Below are positions 61,802 through 64,000 of a DNA stretch of 64,000 bases, piece by piece. Where the stretch lies: positions 1 to 64,000 of the forward strand of contig NZ_VOSW01000031.1 in assembly GCF_009690905.1 (NCBI RefSeq), read 5' to 3'. This DNA comes from Paraburkholderia madseniana. GTDB taxonomy: Bacteria > Pseudomonadota > Gammaproteobacteria > Burkholderiales > Burkholderiaceae. Each line of letters opens with the position of its first letter. Position 1 is the stretch's first letter. A program made the position numbers and the translations under genes. The notes under the pieces are model-generated. The model made no database searches, was not told where the DNA came from, and was given only the letters and a program-made list of their open reading frames with translations.

Positions 61802-62422
61802 ATGCGAGACAAGGAAGATGAACGCGTCGACGGCGGCCGCCGTACCTGGCTGATAGCGACGACCGTAGCAGGTGGCATTGGAGGCGTTGCCACTGTCGTA
61901 CCCTTTGTTAGTTCGTTTGCACCATCTGAAAAGGCCAAGGCGGCAGGCGCCCCGGTCGAAGTCGATATCAGTGATCTCAAGCCCGGCGACATGAAGACCG
62001 TCGCCTGGCGCGGTAAGCCGGTGTGGATCATCAATCGCACTGACAGGATGCTCGCCGATGTCCAGAAAGCCGATAAGGAAGTAGCGGATCCTCTCACCAA
62101 GAATCCTTTTTCGATGCCATTGCCGGAGTACTGCAACAACGAATTCCGTTCACGCACCGACCACAAGAACCTTTTCGTCGCCGTCGCCGTGTGCACCCAT
62201 CTGGGCTGCACGCCGACGCCGCGCTTCCAGGAGGGCGCGCAGCCCAATCTTCCCGACGACTGGCCAGGCGGCTTCCTGTGCCCTTGCCACGGCTCGACCT
62301 ATGACATGGCCGGCCGCGTCTTCAAGAACAAACCTGCGCCGCAGAACCTCGACATCCCGCCTTACATGTTCACCTCGGCCACGGGCCTCGTGATCGGCAA
62401 GGACGAGAAAGGAGAAGCGTAA
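61802..62422 (+). CDS. petA: Ubiquinol-cytochrome c reductase iron-sulfur (Rieske) subunit
   Basis: 206 residues from ATG 61802 (MRDKEDERVDGGRRTWL); earlier in-frame starts such as 61724 are not supported. GRRTWL and the TM helix after it form the Tat-dependent uncleaved signal-anchor. The 2Fe-2S ligands are in CTHLGCTP and CPCHGSTYD. Overlaps petB by one base (TAATG). Confidence 0.95.
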   Translation: MRDKEDERVDGGRRTWLIATTVAGGIGGVATVVPFVSSFAPSEKAKAAGAPVEVDISDLKPGDMKTVAWRGKPVWIINRTDRMLADVQKADKEVADPLTKNPFSMPLPEYCNNEFRSRTDHKNLFVAVAVCTHLGCTPTPRFQEGAQPNLPDDWPGGFLCPCHGSTYDMAGRVFKNKPAPQNLDIPPYMFTSATGLVIGKDEKGEA

Positions 62423-63801
62423 TGGCGATCGAACACGAAGTAGAGACGACCGGGCTGGTCGGCTGGATCGACCGCCGGTTTCCCATGACGTCCACTTGGA
62501 AAAAGCATGTTTCCGAGTACTACGCGCCGAAGAACTTCAACTTCTGGTACTTCTTCGGTTCGCTCGCGCTGCTGGTGCTGGTCAATCAGATCGTCACCGG
62601 CATCTTCCTCACGATGAACTACAAGCCCGACGCGACGCTCGCGTTCTCGTCGGTCGAGTACATCATGCGCGAGGTGCCGTGGGGCTGGCTGATCCGCTAT
62701 ATGCACTCCACGGGTGCGTCGATGTTCTTCGTCGTCGTGTATCTGCATATGTTCCGCGGACTGATGTACGGCTCGTACCGCAAGCCGCGCGAACTGGTGT
62801 GGATCTTCGGCTGCGCGATCTTCCTGAGCCTGATGGCCGAGGCGTTCTTCGGCTACCTGCTGCCGTGGGGCCAGATGTCGTTCTGGGGCGCGCAGGTGAT
62901 CGTGAACCTGTTCTCGGCGATTCCGTTCATCGGGCCGGATCTGTCGCTGTGGATTCGTGGCGATTACGTCGTCTCGGACGTCACGCTGAACCGCTTCTTC
63001 GCTTTCCACGTGATCGCGATTCCGCTGGTGCTGATCGGGCTGGTGGTCGCGCACCTGGTGGCGCTGCATGAAGTGGGGTCGAACAACCCGGACGGCATCG
63101 AGATCAAGGCAAAGAAGGACCCGGACGGCATTCCGCTCGACGGCATCCCGTTCCACCCGTACTACTCGGTGCACGACTTCATGGGCGTGTCGGTGTTCCT
63201 GATCATCTTCGCCGCGATCATCTTCTTCGCACCGGAGATGGGTGGGTACTTCCTTGAAGCGAACAACTTCATTCCCGCCAATCCGCTGCAAACGCCGCAG
63301 GAAATTGCGCCAGTGTGGTACTTCACGGCGTTCTATGCGATGTTGCGCGCCACCACCGATCCATTCAAGATCGTGCTGATGATCATCGTCGCGCTGCTCG
63401 GCCTGTTCGCGCTGGTGCGCGCACGCGGCAAATGGAAGCTCGGCTTGCCGGTGCTCGCGGTTCTGGTGGTTCTGGCCATGGCGTTCACCGAATCGAAATT
63501 CTGGGGCGTGGTGGTGATGGGCAGCGCGGTGATCTCGCTGTTCTTCCTGCCGTGGCTCGACCGCTCGCCGGTGAAGTCGATCCGTTACCGGCCGTTTTTT
63601 CACAAGGTGTTCTACGGGATCTTCGTGCTCGCTTTCCTGACGTTGGGCTTCCTCGGCACCAAACCGCCGTCGCCCGCCTCGACGTTGATTGCTCAGGTGT
63701 GTGCACTGATCTACTTCGCGTTTTTCCTCGGTATGCCGGTCTGGACGCGGCTTGGCACGTTCAAGCAGCCGCCCGAGCGGGTGCGGTTCAAGCCCCACTA
63801 A
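62422..63801 (+). CDS. petB: Cytochrome b subunit of the bc1 complex
   Basis: Quinol oxidation and heme-b electron transfer. 459 residues, about nine hydrophobic helices; includes the paired-His heme region (YMHSTGASMFFVVVYLHMFRGL and AFHVIAIPLVLIGLVVAHLVALH) and the quinol-site motif PEMG (Qo). Unsplit, full-length cytochrome b. Confidence 0.96.
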   Translation: MAIEHEVETTGLVGWIDRRFPMTSTWKKHVSEYYAPKNFNFWYFFGSLALLVLVNQIVTGIFLTMNYKPDATLAFSSVEYIMREVPWGWLIRYMHSTGASMFFVVVYLHMFRGLMYGSYRKPRELVWIFGCAIFLSLMAEAFFGYLLPWGQMSFWGAQVIVNLFSAIPFIGPDLSLWIRGDYVVSDVTLNRFFAFHVIAIPLVLIGLVVAHLVALHEVGSNNPDGIEIKAKKDPDGIPLDGIPFHPYYSVHDFMGVSVFLIIFAAIIFFAPEMGGYFLEANNFIPANPLQTPQEIAPVWYFTAFYAMLRATTDPFKIVLMIIVALLGLFALVRARGKWKLGLPVLAVLVVLAMAFTESKFWGVVVMGSAVISLFFLPWLDRSPVKSIRYRPFFHKVFYGIFVLAFLTLGFLGTKPPSPASTLIAQVCALIYFAFFLGMPVWTRLGTFKQPPERVRFKPH

Positions 63802-63823
63802 TCGCGAGCCCGGAGAACACGAA

Positions 63824-64000
63824 ATGAAAAAACTGCTTTCGACGTGCGCGCTGATCGGCGCGACACTGCTCGCGGTGCTGGCCGGACCGGTGCACGCGGA
63901 CGAGAATTTCCCTCTCGACCGCGCGCCCGATAACGCGGAGAATTTTGCTTCGTTGCAGCACGGCGCCCAATTGTTTGTAAACTACTGCCTGAATTGCCAT
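63824..64000 (+). CDS. petC: Cytochrome c1, start of gene (partial)
   Basis: ATG 63824 with GGAGA upstream. Signal peptide (MKKLLSTCALIGATLLAVLAG) then ENFPLDRAPDNAENFASL and the heme c motif CLNCH at the window edge. Completes the petABC operon; the rest lies beyond the window. Confidence 0.93.
   Translation, partial: MKKLLSTCALIGATLLAVLAGPVHADENFPLDRAPDNAENFASLQHGAQLFVNYCLNCH

Noticed and set aside
62362..63798. 478-residue minus-strand frame opposite petB
   Set aside because: Same antisense effect; highly charged, no domains, while petB is unambiguous.
1..64000. CRISPR arrays, tRNA or rRNA genes, insertion sequences, prophage
   Set aside because: No regularly spaced repeats, cloverleaf-like genes, terminal inverted repeats of an IS or phage structural genes were noticed on reading both strands.

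Overview
This window is a stretch of a high-GC Burkholderiales chromosome, most probably Paraburkholderia or Burkholderia. The evidence is the conserved gene order (cyaY/lysA/lptM beside mrcA-pilMNOPQ-aroKB-dgt; gltBD; mlaFEDACB-yadGH-bolA-murA-hisGDCB-marC-hisHAFIE-hinT-tatABC and petABC), the protein sequences, and third-codon-position GC bias visible by eye. Genes are densely packed, with many 1-4 nt ATGA or TAATG overlaps. I saw no tRNA, rRNA, CRISPR array or prophage.

Layout. 1-4.2 kb: end of a CcsB-type cytochrome c biogenesis gene, the MsrPQ methionine sulfoxide repair pair, and lysA-lptM divergent from cyaY. 4.2-14.7 kb: mrcA (PBP1A) divergent from a type IV pilus alignment/secretin operon with a frameshifted pilM and a pilO-pilP fusion, followed by aroK, aroB and dgt. 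14.3-16.6 kb: a DUF883-type protein, OmpW and a RAYT-type transposase-like protein whose HUH histidines are replaced. 16.9-23.2 kb: gltB and gltD. 23.4-36.5 kb is the accessory part: dadA and an MFS transporter; a Tat-targeted phosphatase-fold protein with Ser in place of the catalytic Cys; a two-component system; small exported proteins; an isolated flgH-like lipoprotein gene; a second, unpaired response regulator; and an SDR coupled to an SbmA/BacA/YddA-type ABC transporter. 36.9-40.6 kb: a TPP riboswitch, a Cys-rich 38-codon ORF and thiO-thiS-thiG-thiE. 40.7-47.2 kb: the Mla phospholipid transport operon, an ABC-2 exporter pair and BolA. 47.2-56.7 kb: murA and the histidine operon, interrupted by marC. 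56.8-61.6 kb: a membrane protein, HIT hydrolase, tatABC, an HtrA-family protease and a Nif3-like protein. 61.8-64 kb: petA, petB and the start of petC (cytochrome bc1).

How the genes work together. Most of the window is core metabolism and envelope biology: peptidoglycan (mrcA, murA, lysA), outer-membrane lipid asymmetry (mla, lptM), amino acids (glt, his, aro, lysA), thiamine, protein export (tat) and respiration (pet). The Tat machinery encoded here would export MsrP, the Rieske protein and the pseudo-phosphatase.

Best candidates for something new: the 27-34 kb islet (two paralogous regulators, orphan FlgH-like lipoprotein, exported proteins of unknown function, tandem CTTACC repeat); the Cys-rich ORF between the TPP riboswitch and thiO; and three enzyme-fold proteins lacking key catalytic residues (RAYT, phosphatase, SDR).
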